From positions 225,836 through 289,835 of the forward strand of contig NZ_MDEQ02000009.1 of NCBI RefSeq assembly GCF_001883705.2: 64,000 bases of DNA, in the 5' to 3' direction. Under the pieces are notes generated by a model. That model did no database searches. It was not told the origin of the DNA and was given only the letters and a program-made list of their open reading frames with translations. A program made the translations under genes and the position numbers. Positions 43,227 through 52,574 of the stretch are shown in pieces (the stretch's first letter is position 1; each line of letters starts with the position of its first letter). The DNA is from Burkholderia catarinensis. Lineage in GTDB: Bacteria > Pseudomonadota > Gammaproteobacteria > Burkholderiales > Burkholderiaceae.

Positions 43227-44489
43227 TTGATAAGCGACGAAATCGGACTCGACAGTGCATACAACGCCTACCTCCGGGAAAAATCCGCAAGCACTGGACT
43301 CGCGCTGTGTCGCGCGCTCAGGCTCTCAGGTCACGCAGAGGAAGCGATCCGAGTAGTGAAAGAGCTCGCGGATCGAGTTAAAGAGCCATTTTTTCGCGCG
43401 CAGATCGGTATTGATATGAACTATCTCGGTCTTTTTTCGCAGGCTGAAACTCTATTAACTCAAGCACTCACCGAACTTCACCACGAACCTGACCTCAGAG
43501 TCCTGACGGTTGAACTCGCGATTTCACAATACGCGCAAGGTCGTTTTCGTGAAGCCCACGCTCTTAGTCGAAGACTGCGCGATGCATGGGCGCGAGCCGC
43601 CATAGTTTCAAATATTTATCAAAGCAATACCATCGAGTATGGGAAAATTGTCAGCAAGTTTCTGCGATTCGACGAATCTGTCGCGGGGAAGCGTGTACTC
43701 ATCATTCAGGAGGGTGGTCTTGGTGACGTGATTATGTTTTCCCGGTATTTGCACCTCTTGCGGGAGGAAGGTGCGCTGGCTGTCGTATTGCAGGCACCGG
43801 ACACGTTAGCGCCGATATTTTCATCCTTTGATTGGATCACAATTGTAGAGGACGCCCGCAGTGCAATTGACCAAAGTGATTGCATTATCTGTACCTTTGA
43901 TCTTTTTGCTCGATATCAGACGACGCCATACTTCCCAGGCTGCAGCGGTTCATACGTGCAGGCGCCAGCTGGACGAGAAATGACGACACGTGTTGCCGAT
44001 ATTTTCAAGAATCGACGCCGTGGGGTTCGTGAGATAGGCCTGATTTGGCGGAGCAATACTGCGGTGCGCCATGAACCATATCGATCAATCTCACTGGAGC
44101 AACTTTCGCCATTGTTCAGCGCGCCTGAGAGCCGTTTCCATGCTCTACAGTTCGGCAAGATCACCGAGGATGAGTATGCAGTGCTCAATAAACACGGCAT
44201 CGGTGTCATTAGTGACGAACTAAGCGATCTCGGTGACACTGCAGTCGTCCTCAATGCGCTGGATTTATTGATTACAGTGGACACCGGACCCGCCCACCTC
44301 GCTGGAGCACTCGGACGGCCAGTATGGGTATTGCTGTCGGCTGCATGTGATGAGCGCTGGTACAACAGCCATCGTGATACACCGTGGTACAGGTCCATGC
44401 AATTGTATCGACAAACAACATTGGGCGACTGGAGCGGGCCGATATCAGAGATGGCAGATGTGTTGTCCGGCAATGATGCAGTTTGGTAG
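43227..44489 (+). CDS. TPR and heptosyltransferase-like protein (paralogue 1)
   Basis: The 420-residue protein has an N-terminal helical-repeat part (YLREKSASTGLALCRALRLSGHAEEAIRVVKEL, then AETLLTQALTELHHEPD) and a C-terminal glycosyltransferase-9-like domain with VLIIQEGGLGDVIMFSRYLHLL and the signature ITVDTGPAHLAGALGRPVW. Such TPR-linked heptosyltransferase-like proteins occur in flagellin and surface glycan loci. The TTG start follows GAGGGG by five bases. Codon use is much more AT-rich than in the flanks, suggesting horizontal transfer. Confidence 0.85.
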   Translation: MISDEIGLDSAYNAYLREKSASTGLALCRALRLSGHAEEAIRVVKELADRVKEPFFRAQIGIDMNYLGLFSQAETLLTQALTELHHEPDLRVLTVELAISQYAQGRFREAHALSRRLRDAWARAAIVSNIYQSNTIEYGKIVSKFLRFDESVAGKRVLIIQEGGLGDVIMFSRYLHLLREEGALAVVLQAPDTLAPIFSSFDWITIVEDARSAIDQSDCIICTFDLFARYQTTPYFPGCSGSYVQAPAGREMTTRVADIFKNRRRGVREIGLIWRSNTAVRHEPYRSISLEQLSPLFSAPESRFHALQFGKITEDEYAVLNKHGIGVISDELSDLGDTAVVLNALDLLITVDTGPAHLAGALGRPVWVLLSAACDERWYNSHRDTPWYRSMQLYRQTTLGDWSGPISEMADVLSGNDAVW

Positions 44490-44848
44490 CCGGTGTCGTG
44501 TACATACATCGTCGCCGAGTACTCCGTTCGAATGAATGGTGATTCATTCCCTTTGGTTGGGAATGACGCGAATGCGCTCAAATAGGTATGGGATGCGCAG
44601 GGATGTCAGTCCACATACACGCGGCGGCTTTGACCGGCTCGGGAACAGTACGGCTGGCCGAGCGCAATTCAGTTTCGAGAGTTAACGGGTTCCTCGTTGA
44701 CGAACGGTATGCACGAGGACACGACCGACCTCACCGAACGTGCAAGCGCCATGCGCCGGTTCGTCGACGTTGCCAACCGTTCGTAGTCCAAGAAAAATGG
44801 TCGACATATTGGGACTATCTTTTTGCGTGATTTACGACCGGAGCACGA
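44490..44848. other. 359-base gap with a possible glycosyltransferase remnant
   Basis: No intact gene is present. Around 44680-44786 two frames in succession read VNGFLVDERYAR and DLTERASAMRRFV, which recalls the end of GT4-type glycosyltransferases broken by a frameshift. The evidence is weak and only suggests that a longer gene once lay here. Confidence 0.3.
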
Positions 44849-46438
44849 ATGTCGTTTGATGAGGATTTCGATAGCGTTGCCGCACAGGCGCGCGAAGCAG
44901 AGGCTGCCGGGCAGTTCGACCGGTCGGCTGATCTTTTCCGGATCCTCTTTGAAAAATATCCCAATAGCGATACGGTTTTTCGCCCCTACGTGGATGCACT
45001 ACTGCGCTTGGGACACGCACGAAAGGCGCTCGAAGCCTGCGATCGCGCCATCGCTGCGATGCCTACATCGACCATTCCATGGCGAGACAAGGCGCTGATC
45101 TGTTTCAATCACCTGAACGATCGCACGGCCGCCATCGCCAGTTTGAAAATGGGACTGGAGGCATTTCCGTCCAATGCCGAGTTGCATCTGATGCTGGCCG
45201 ACGCAAGTTTCCAGGTGCTCGACTTCGATGCCGCGCGCCGGCATGGCGCGAAGGCGGCCGAATTCGGCGATCCGGGGATCGTATTGAGGGCGCGGCATCG
45301 ATTCCTCGACGATCACGAAGGGGCCGTCCAGATCGGCCGCGCCATCCTGGAACAGTACCCGGCGGATATCGGCACGCTGGTGCAGTGCGGGATCTCGCTC
45401 TACCTGCTGGGGCGCCTGGAAGAAAGCTCGGGCTATCTGTACCGGGCCGCCGAACATGATCCCTACAGAGGCGATGTCATTTTTCCGCTGGCGAATCTGC
45501 TCTTGTTGCTGGGTGACACGAAAGCAGGCTGGCGTCGCTACGAAATGCTCGCGGATCTTGTGCCGCTCGGCAGCGGCCCCGGCGTATTGACCACCTATCA
45601 CGATCGTTTGTGGCGCGGGCAGCCTCTTGAGGGCAAGCGCCTTCTGGTGATTAGCCATCTCGGCCTCGGCGATTGCCTGATGTACGCACGCTACGCGCGA
45701 AACCTGAAGGCAGCGGGCGCCCATGTCACGCTCTGCGTCAAACCGGAACTGATGCAGCTTCTGCACGACCTCGAGGGTGTCGACGAGCTGTTGAGCGTGT
45801 GGCCTGTCGAGACTTGGGGCAATTACGATTACTGGATATTCGAAAACTTGCTGCCCGCGAGGCTGGGGGCGATCGAGGGCGAGGTACCTACCTATCGGGA
45901 TGGCTATATCAAGCTGAAGGATTCGGGTGTCGCCATGGCACAGGCCGACCGCCGTCGTGCATCCGGTCGGCTGCGAATCGGCCTGTGCTGGGACACGTCG
46001 CCGAATTATTTTGCGGGGCGCGCTCGCAGTCTTGCACCTGAAGATCTCCGACCGTTGGCCGAGATCGAAGACGTCGACTGGTTCGTGCTTCAGAAACATC
46101 CGCTTGAGCCGGATTTTGCGGCACGCAGCGGACTGTCGATCCTGAATCGATCCGATGAATGGAACGATCTTTACGATACGGCTGTATTTGCGACCTCCCT
46201 GGACCTGACCATTTCGATCTGCTCGGCGCCCGTGCACCTGGCCGGCGCGCTGGGCCTTCCGGCGTGGGTCATGCTGGGCGCGCCGGAATGGCGCTGGGGC
46301 GCGCGCGGCGACACGGGGCCTTGGTACCCGCATATTCGTATCTTTCGTCAGGCGGCACCCGGTAACTGGCGAAGCGTCACCGAGGCCGTTCGCGACGCTC
46401 TGGAATTGCAGCGCGGCGTCCTGCGCAGAGCCGATTAA
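44849..46438 (+). CDS. TPR and heptosyltransferase-like protein (paralogue 2)
   Basis: The 529-residue protein contains about six TPR-like repeats (AEAAGQFDRSADLFRILFEKYPNS, ALEACDRAIAAMPTS, AIASLKMGLEAFPSNAELH, SSGYLYRAAEHDPYRGDV). A GT9-like domain follows with RLLVISHLGLGDCLMYARYARNLKAAG and ISICSAPVHLAGALGLPAWVML, where the usual DTGPAH is changed to CSAPVH. ACCGGAGCACGA precedes the ATG. GC content is close to the chromosome average, unlike paralogue 1. Confidence 0.85.
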   Translation: MSFDEDFDSVAAQAREAEAAGQFDRSADLFRILFEKYPNSDTVFRPYVDALLRLGHARKALEACDRAIAAMPTSTIPWRDKALICFNHLNDRTAAIASLKMGLEAFPSNAELHLMLADASFQVLDFDAARRHGAKAAEFGDPGIVLRARHRFLDDHEGAVQIGRAILEQYPADIGTLVQCGISLYLLGRLEESSGYLYRAAEHDPYRGDVIFPLANLLLLLGDTKAGWRRYEMLADLVPLGSGPGVLTTYHDRLWRGQPLEGKRLLVISHLGLGDCLMYARYARNLKAAGAHVTLCVKPELMQLLHDLEGVDELLSVWPVETWGNYDYWIFENLLPARLGAIEGEVPTYRDGYIKLKDSGVAMAQADRRRASGRLRIGLCWDTSPNYFAGRARSLAPEDLRPLAEIEDVDWFVLQKHPLEPDFAARSGLSILNRSDEWNDLYDTAVFATSLDLTISICSAPVHLAGALGLPAWVMLGAPEWRWGARGDTGPWYPHIRIFRQAAPGNWRSVTEAVRDALELQRGVLRRAD

Positions 46439-46884
46439 CGGGAAATGCGTTGAATCCGGTACGTATCGCCAGAGCCATCGCAACATCCGGTGGCGCGCCT
46501 CGACACATATCAGCCATGCGTCCCAGTCCGACCAGTGGCGCAGCAACGGGATGTCGCGAATGTCCCGCAGCCCGTCGCGAATCTCGTACACGTTGAAGTG
46601 CTCGCTTGCGCGCCGACTCAATTCGTCGAATGCGCGTGCGGCTTGCTCCGGGTCGGAAAACAGGAAATCGTGGATTTCGATGATGACGTGGCTGCCGGAG
46701 AGCTGTTCCAGCAGCGTGTCGTCAAACAGGTCGAACTAGCATGACACGCTCGGCCGGATCACCGCCGTGCTCCGACAGGAGCGCGGGCACGTTGCGATCG
46801 GCCGTGCCGTGTACGGCGACGCGGTCCGCCAGCCCCATCTCCGCGGCACGGTTCGGGAAATCATGGCGATGTGAAACAATGATC
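46439..46884 (-). pseudogene. Frameshifted SAM-methyltransferase-like gene
   Basis: Read on the minus strand from ATG 46884, one frame gives GLADRVAVHGTADRNVPALLSEHGGDPAERVML. A second frame then continues FDLFDDTLLEQLSGSHVIIEIHDFL and HWSDWDAWLICVEARHRMLRWLW. The break is near 46735. In intact relatives the two halves are joined by a CDIEGAE-like motif; that short segment is missing, so a small deletion caused the shift. The N-terminal SAM-binding part is also absent. It lies between two glycosyltransferase-like genes. Confidence 0.7.
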
Positions 46885-47007
46885 ATGTTTGGATGAAGTT
46901 CAATCGATTACCTTTTGACCATTTTTCCGGATAAGAACCTGGAAATCCTGAGGCACGCCTCGGCTGCCTTGCCGTATGGAGGCGGCCGGAATCGCTAAGA
47001 GCCAAAC

Positions 47008-48402
47008 ATGAAAGTAGATAGCTACGACAAGCTTCAGTCTGCATTGCTTGGCGGTCACGTTGACGAATGCAGTGCCTTCCTCGCATCGCGCCACGAGGCT
47101 GACAAGGGGGGTGCGGAATACTGGTATTGGTTGGCCCAAATGTATTATCGATCGGGGCGCTGGCTTCAAGCGCTGGACATTTGCTTCAAGCTCACGCGGG
47201 AGGCCCCCGGATTTGGCACACACTTCCATTGCCAAGCAGACATCTGTGCACATCTGGGCGTTACAGACATTGGTCTTTCGGCGCTCGAGGCGCTGGCGTC
47301 CAAGCCCGAGTTCGCGGGAGAATCGTCCTACCATGCACGGTTGAGCGGCTATCACTACTTGGCTGCTGACGATGCTGTGCAGAGCCTGCAGCGCGATGTA
47401 TCCGTGCCGTTCTCGTATAGCAGGGAGCACTATCGCGCACGCAGCACGATGCGTAGTCAAGGCATTGCCGCTGGCGTTGAAGTATTCGGCCAGACATATT
47501 GCAGCCGATCTGCGGTAGCCGAATTATGGCCTGCGCTGGATGTCGAGCAGCACTGGTGTGGCCAGCGGGAATTGCCAAGGCGACTCATCGTCGAGGGGCA
47601 TTCGAGCGGATACGGCGATTTTATTCAATGGGCCCGATACGCTCAGGCGCTGCAGGCGCTTGGTGTGGAGATGAGTTGGGATGGGCGGCTGAATGGAATC
47701 CTGGGTGATTACAAGGTCAACGATCACAGCCATCGGCTTGGGCAGCAACTGGTGACGGCCGGCTTCATTGTCGGACGCAATGATGCGTCTATGCGGACCG
47801 ATCCCTTTACGCTGTTTGCTTCGTTATATCCAGTGCTCGGGTACGGAACGACGGAACGCTACATTGAATCGCGCACCGATGGCCAGGTTGAGGAAATCGT
47901 GAGCGAGATTCGCCTGCGAGCGCGGGGGAAACGATGCGTCGGCATTTTTTGGTCCTCTGGCGAATCGAACAATCTTTATGCACATCGCAGCCTGCGCCAT
48001 GAATATCTAACCCCGTTATGGGAGGCTTCGGACGATATCCATTGGGTCGTCATGCAACGGGGATACGAGCGGACATGTTGGGTCGACAGCCCGTACTCCA
48101 AGGATCAGCAACGTTGTACGCTGCTGCCGATGCAGACGAGCCTTGCACAAACCATCAGCGTTATCGATCACCTGGATGGCTTTGTCGGGAACGACGGGGT
48201 ACTCAGTCATGCTGCCGGTGCGCTGAACAAATCGGGCTATTTGCTGCTTAACTCGCGATGCGCTGACTGGCGGTATGAACAATGTGTGGATACCACACCG
48301 TGGTATTCGTCACTTAGAGTGCTCAGACCCGACACGATGGGAGACTGGGGATCCTTGACGGCAAAGCTGATTTCGGGCGTTAGAGCTTTTCCCTCCTCGT
48401 AA
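47008..48402 (+). CDS. TPR and heptosyltransferase-like protein (paralogue 3)
   Basis: The 464-residue protein is the most divergent of the three. An N-terminal helical-repeat part (YWYWLAQMYYRSGRWLQALDICFKLTREAP, DIGLSALEALASKPEF) precedes a domain with RLIVEGHSSGYGDFIQWARYAQALQALG and VGIFWSSGESNNLY. The donor-binding signature is reduced to FVGNDGVLSHAAGALNKSGY. It has no good ribosome binding site. The end motif WYSSLRVLRPDTMGDW resembles the same region of the paralogues. Confidence 0.8.
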   Translation: MKVDSYDKLQSALLGGHVDECSAFLASRHEADKGGAEYWYWLAQMYYRSGRWLQALDICFKLTREAPGFGTHFHCQADICAHLGVTDIGLSALEALASKPEFAGESSYHARLSGYHYLAADDAVQSLQRDVSVPFSYSREHYRARSTMRSQGIAAGVEVFGQTYCSRSAVAELWPALDVEQHWCGQRELPRRLIVEGHSSGYGDFIQWARYAQALQALGVEMSWDGRLNGILGDYKVNDHSHRLGQQLVTAGFIVGRNDASMRTDPFTLFASLYPVLGYGTTERYIESRTDGQVEEIVSEIRLRARGKRCVGIFWSSGESNNLYAHRSLRHEYLTPLWEASDDIHWVVMQRGYERTCWVDSPYSKDQQRCTLLPMQTSLAQTISVIDHLDGFVGNDGVLSHAAGALNKSGYLLLNSRCADWRYEQCVDTTPWYSSLRVLRPDTMGDWGSLTAKLISGVRAFPSS

Positions 48403-48651
48403 CCACGTGGAATAGCGCGTGACAGGACGGATACGCAGTGCGATCCGACCATGAACACGCGATAGCATCCGGTTGGCGTCGCTTTCGCGGCTCCACCGCC
48501 CGCAGCAAGAAAGAATTGTCGGCCGATCGACCGCCTGCAATCGCAGGCGATCGATCGACACCTGCCCGTCATTCGCCCGGGCGCCGCGTGACCTCGAAGC
48601 GAAATACCGCCACGCGATCTCCGGGCGTTCAACGCACCCACTCAAGCGTAA

Positions 48652-50349
48652 TCAATTCACCCCGACCGCACTCCAGGCGCGCGCGACCGTTGCGCTTTCG
48701 ACCGAGTTCGCGCCATACAGGTCGTTCGTCGCCTGGATCGACGCACGCCGTGCGTTCGGATAGCTCGAGTTGGCGTTCAGGTACACGGTCAGTGTCCGGT
48801 ACCAGATCTTGCCGGCTTTCTCGCGGCCCAGGCCACTGAAGGTCGTGTCGCCGTTGCAGACCAGTTGCGCCCTCGACAGGCCGGTGTCGGTCGACGGCAC
48901 CGCCGGGCCTTCCGACAGCAGGTAGAAGAAGCGGTTGCCGACACCCGACGTGAAATGCGGATCGTGGCGCGGATTCGACCACGAGAAGCCGCCGGACGGA
49001 TAGCAACTGAACGACCGGCTATCGAGATCCTGCTTGTACATCTTGCGCAGGCCGCCGCTCACCACGCGCGCGCCGATCACGTAGTTGCCGGGATCGTTCG
49101 GGTTGTTCGCGTAGAACTTCACGAGCGTGCCGAAAATGTCGGACGTCGATTCGTTCAGGCCGCCCGCGTCGCCGGAATAGTTCAGGTTGGCGGTGGCCTC
49201 GGTCACGCCGTGGCTCATCTCGTGCCCGGCCACGTCGACCGACACGACCGGCTTCGGCAGGCTCGTGCCCGACTGGCCGTCGCCGTACACCATGATGTGC
49301 GACGGCATCCATGCCGCGTTCGCGCCGGTCGTGCCGCTGCCGGTGTCGAACACCACGTGCGCGAAACTCTTCACGCCGCGCCCGTCGTTGAAGATGCCGT
49401 TGCGGTTGTGCGCAGTCTTGTAGTAGTCCCAAGTCAACGCGAGGCCATAGTCGATGTCAGCGGCGACGGTCTGCCGGTCGGTGGTTGAGCTGTTGCCCCA
49501 CACGTTCGTGCTGCTCGTGAAGATCGGCAGGTCGGTCGCTTGCTCGACGTCCTCGGCGATCAGCCCGCGGCCGTCGTAGACGGAGCCGCTGCCGCGGGTC
49601 GGATCGAGCATCCGGTACGCGTTCGTGCCGGTCTGGTCTGTGGTCAGCGTCAAGTTGCCGTAGTACAGCGAGCGGCCGGTGCCGGTCGCAGCGGCGGTCT
49701 TGATCAGGTCCTGAGCGTCGAGCACGGTGCCCGTGCGTGCGTCGACGTAATACAGCACCGCATCGCCGTGCGTATCGGTCGCCTTGCCGTATACGCGCAC
49801 CGAGTAGGCCAGCGTCGGCGTGACGTCGCGCGCGAACACGACGAGTTCCGCGTCATCTATGCGGCGCACGTCCGAGTCGAAACGCGCGGCCGCGATGCGC
49901 TTGACCCTGGCCGCGCCCACGTCGGGCGCGTTGCGCACCACGAAGCGGTCGCCGACCTTGCCGATCTTGCCGGCGAGATTGATCGGCGCGGGCTGGGTCA
50001 GGCTTGCTTGCTTCAACTGCCCCTGGCTCGAATGGACGACAACGTCGCCGCCTATCACGGGCAGGCCCGCGTAGAAGCGATCGAAGCGCACGTGCTCGGT
50101 GCCATCGGGATCGACGATGACATCGCGTACCTGGAACTGATCGCCATCCGTCGGCGCGCTTGCCCGCGGCCCGTCGAATTTCAACGCGCGTGCAGTGCCG
50201 CCGATAGCCACACTGAAGGCGGACGGGTTCTGCTGGATCAGTTGCAGTGCTTTGTCGACCGTGGCCGACTGGTCGCCGGCCTGGGCAAAAGCGCTGAGAC
50301 TCGCGAGGGTAATCGCGGCGATGGGCAGCAGACGAGACAATTTCTTCAT
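48652..50349 (-). CDS. zmpA: Extracellular zinc metalloprotease ZmpA, M4 family
   Basis: The 565-residue preproenzyme has a signal peptide (LLPIAAITLASLSAFAQA), FTP and PepSY propeptide domains to about residue 215, and a thermolysin-like catalytic domain. Active-site residues are present: HEMSH at 376-380 with Glu377, the third zinc ligand Glu400 in GGLNESTSDIFG, and a later SGVGNRFFYLL segment. Length and start match ZmpA of the B. cepacia complex, a secreted virulence protease made as a 62-kDa precursor. In that group it is controlled by quorum sensing; no convincing Cep box was seen here. Confidence 0.9.
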   Translation of the reverse strand: MKKLSRLLPIAAITLASLSAFAQAGDQSATVDKALQLIQQNPSAFSVAIGGTARALKFDGPRASAPTDGDQFQVRDVIVDPDGTEHVRFDRFYAGLPVIGGDVVVHSSQGQLKQASLTQPAPINLAGKIGKVGDRFVVRNAPDVGAARVKRIAAARFDSDVRRIDDAELVVFARDVTPTLAYSVRVYGKATDTHGDAVLYYVDARTGTVLDAQDLIKTAAATGTGRSLYYGNLTLTTDQTGTNAYRMLDPTRGSGSVYDGRGLIAEDVEQATDLPIFTSSTNVWGNSSTTDRQTVAADIDYGLALTWDYYKTAHNRNGIFNDGRGVKSFAHVVFDTGSGTTGANAAWMPSHIMVYGDGQSGTSLPKPVVSVDVAGHEMSHGVTEATANLNYSGDAGGLNESTSDIFGTLVKFYANNPNDPGNYVIGARVVSGGLRKMYKQDLDSRSFSCYPSGGFSWSNPRHDPHFTSGVGNRFFYLLSEGPAVPSTDTGLSRAQLVCNGDTTFSGLGREKAGKIWYRTLTVYLNANSSYPNARRASIQATNDLYGANSVESATVARAWSAVGVN

Positions 50350-51294
50350 GTAATCCCCCGGATTATGAATGGGTGATGTTCGAGGAATGCATCAAGTGAG
50401 GACTTTGATCTAAAACATGTTGCGAACCGCAGAGGCATGCTAGAAGGTGGTTTTTATAATTACAAGATATTTTCTGTGAGATTAATTTTTAGTATCTGTA
50501 ATTTCAATCAAGTCATGATTTGGTGAGAAATATGAAATGATCTCGTCGGGCAGCGCCGGAGCTGCTGGTGACGTCGCATCGACGGAGCATGGGGAACTTC
50601 GTGATACTCGGGGCGAGGCAGGGCGCGATGCGGATCGAGCAGGGCAGATGATGTGAATCGGAGTTGAACAATGGCTGTTGTTTGCTTTATTAAATATTGA
50701 ATTTTATTGTTGCCATTCTGTGCGTGTCAGTGCAATTTGATAATGCTGCTTGACCGTGGCACCTCGACGGCCCGTTGCCCGGATCGCGATGAAAAGGTGA
50801 TATTGCAAACGTCGTCTGCAATATTTCGAACCTTGAGAATCCGACTCCCGTCACGCCCGCCGTCTACCCGTTGATATCGCACCAAGTCGCCACCTGTCGC
50901 GCGTCGTTCGCCGAGGCGAGGCCGATCGAACGATCGTCTGCCTATTCCTGCGGTCCCGCGCTTCGTCGGGGCTCCGTGCCGACATGATCGCCGCGTGCCG
51001 ATTCTCGTCCATCATCGGTTTGCTCCAGCGTCGCTCGATTCGATGCCGATGCGTGCGCGACGAAAATCCTTGAGATCGAGCGAGGCTTTCGGTCGTACGA
51101 GAACTCGCCACGCTCACCGGAAATGCAGACGCCGCCGGCTAGCACCCGATAATTCGGCGTCTCTCGCCCCGGCTCATGCCGACCCCTTGCGGTTTCAAAC
51201 CATTGACCTCGGTCAACGCCCGTTTCCGGCGAGCGCTGATGATGAAAACGAATCCGAACGCCGCCGGCGCGTCGGTTCATCCAGCGAGGTCGGT
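50350..51294. other. 945-base intergenic region, AT-rich in part
   Basis: The first 400 bases are AT-rich and hold the zmpA promoter side. An inverted repeat ATATTGCA / TGCAATAT with a nine-base spacer lies at 50800-50824. The end contains the FNR-like site at 51203-51216. No gene was found. Confidence 0.55.
51203..51216. promoter_or_regulatory. FNR-box-like site before the first universal stress gene
   Basis: TTGACctcgGTCAA is a perfect inverted repeat in the FNR/ANR format (TTGAY-N4-RTCAA), ending 78 bases before ATG 51295. It is one of eight such sites in this block. Confidence 0.7.
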
Positions 51295-51768
51295 ATGTAC
51301 ACGAACATCATGGTCGCCGTGGACGGCAGTCCTTCATCGAATCAAGCGCTCGACGAAGGCCTGAAGATGGCCAGATCGTGCAATGCGCGCCTGTTCGCCG
51401 TTTTCGTCGTCGACAAAATCCTCCTGATCACTTACGGCGGACGAATGGACCCGGACGCGATGCTCGACGAGGTGCGACGCGATGGCGCGGCGGTATTGCG
51501 AAGTGCCGAACGCGTCATCTCGCACGCGTCAGTCAACGGCGATACGGAAATCATCGAGACCGAACCCGGCCAGGATATCGCCGAACGGCTGCAACGCTAT
51601 GTCGTCGATCATTCGATCGATCTGGCCGTGATCGGTACGCACGGACGACGCGGTGTGCGGCGGTGGCTCCTCGGCAGTGTCGCCGAACGTTTCCTGCGCG
51701 GATCGAGTTGCCCGGTCCTGCTCGTGCGCGGTAGCGATGCCGCACATGCCGCCGTTTCGGCAACCTAG
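51295..51768 (+). CDS. Universal stress protein (single domain)
   Basis: The 157-residue UspA-fold protein begins MYTNIMVAVDGSPSSNQALDEGL and ends with the ATP-binding signature [21 protein letters not shown] followed by CPVLLV. This G-2X-G-9X-G(S) motif marks nucleotide-binding Usps. Such proteins act in the cytoplasm under energy or oxygen stress. ATG 51295 matches the family start. It lies downstream of an FNR-box-like site. Confidence 0.95.
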   Translation: MYTNIMVAVDGSPSSNQALDEGLKMARSCNARLFAVFVVDKILLITYGGRMDPDAMLDEVRRDGAAVLRSAERVISHASVNGDTEIIETEPGQDIAERLQRYVVDHSIDLAVIGTHGRRGVRRWLLGSVAERFLRGSSCPVLLVRGSDAAHAAVSAT

Positions 51769-51887
51769 CGTCGCCCCGCACGGTGCGGGCCGGCTTGCGG
51801 CGATCGAGCAAGCCGCCGGACGGCACGACGTACGCGGCTTGCCGGAAGCGGACGACGATCAGTACACAACCTGCCCAGGGGAACATC

Positions 51888-52163
51888 ATGCAAATAGTTT
51901 TTCCTGCCGAACATCCGACGTACTGCGACCCGGACCCGGCGCTGGCTTTTCCGGCGCTGGTCGAAGGTCGCCGCGTGCGCTGCGCGATCACCGCGGAAGC
52001 GCTGGAAGATCACTTCCGCGCGGCCTCACCCCGCGAACAGGATCTCGTGGACGCCTTTTCACGCCATCGCCCAGCCATCGAGCGTGCGGCACGCTGCCTG
52101 CTCGAGGAGATTGGCGGTCGGCCGATCCTGCTCCACAGCGGATTTTTCCGGTTCTGCACCTGA
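51888..52163 (+). CDS. DUF1488 family protein
   Basis: The 91-residue protein starts MQIVFPAEHPTYCDPDPALAFPALVEGRRVRCAITAEALEDHF and ends IERAARCLLEEIGGRPILLHSGFF, as in DUF1488. Function is unknown. ATG 51888 follows CAGGGGAACATC. It is 119 bases after the universal stress gene and probably in the same transcript. Confidence 0.85.
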   Translation: MQIVFPAEHPTYCDPDPALAFPALVEGRRVRCAITAEALEDHFRAASPREQDLVDAFSRHRPAIERAARCLLEEIGGRPILLHSGFFRFCT

Positions 52164-52428
52164 CCGCCCACGGCCCACGGCATCGCGCCGGGCGTCTCGG
52201 TTGGGAGCGGCGTGGCGGCGAATTCGCGGAAACTCCTCCTCGCCGCGCGTGCCGCCGTCGAGGTCCGGATGCGGCAGGGCGATGATGGGCGGCGACTCGC
52301 CCCGCGGCGGCGCCGACAGTGCCGGAGGCGCCTTGTTCCGTCATTTGCATCTCCTTCGAGCATCGCTGCGCGTGCGTTGAACCTCACGCATCGGCGATCT
52401 CGCGATAAGTCGGCCGGGCCGCGTCGGC

Positions 52429-52498
52429 TTGACCTTCGTCAAGCGACGAATGAGCAGTCCGCGACGTGCGTCGCGAGCCATCCCTTGACCTGCATCAG
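52429..52498. promoter_or_regulatory. Two FNR-box-like sites before the BON gene
   Basis: TTGACcttcGTCAA at 52429-52442 and TTGACctgcATCAG at 52485-52498 lie in the 411-base gap before the BON gene. The second ends 76 bases before the ATG, the same distance as at other genes of the block. The rest of the gap has no gene. Confidence 0.65.
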
Positions 52499-52574
52499 CG
52501 ATCCGGTGCCGCACGTATGCAAATCTGGCTGTATACGGCGAGCTGGCGCGCCGCAGATCACAGGAGTGCAGGCG

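Noticed and set aside
48403..48651. Possible gene between paralogue 3 and zmpA
   Set aside because: Frames on both strands are short, Arg-rich and lack starts with ribosome binding sites.
50350..50470. Quorum-sensing Cep box before zmpA
   Set aside because: No sequence close to the CTGTnAnnnTnnCAG type pattern was found in the first 120 bases upstream.
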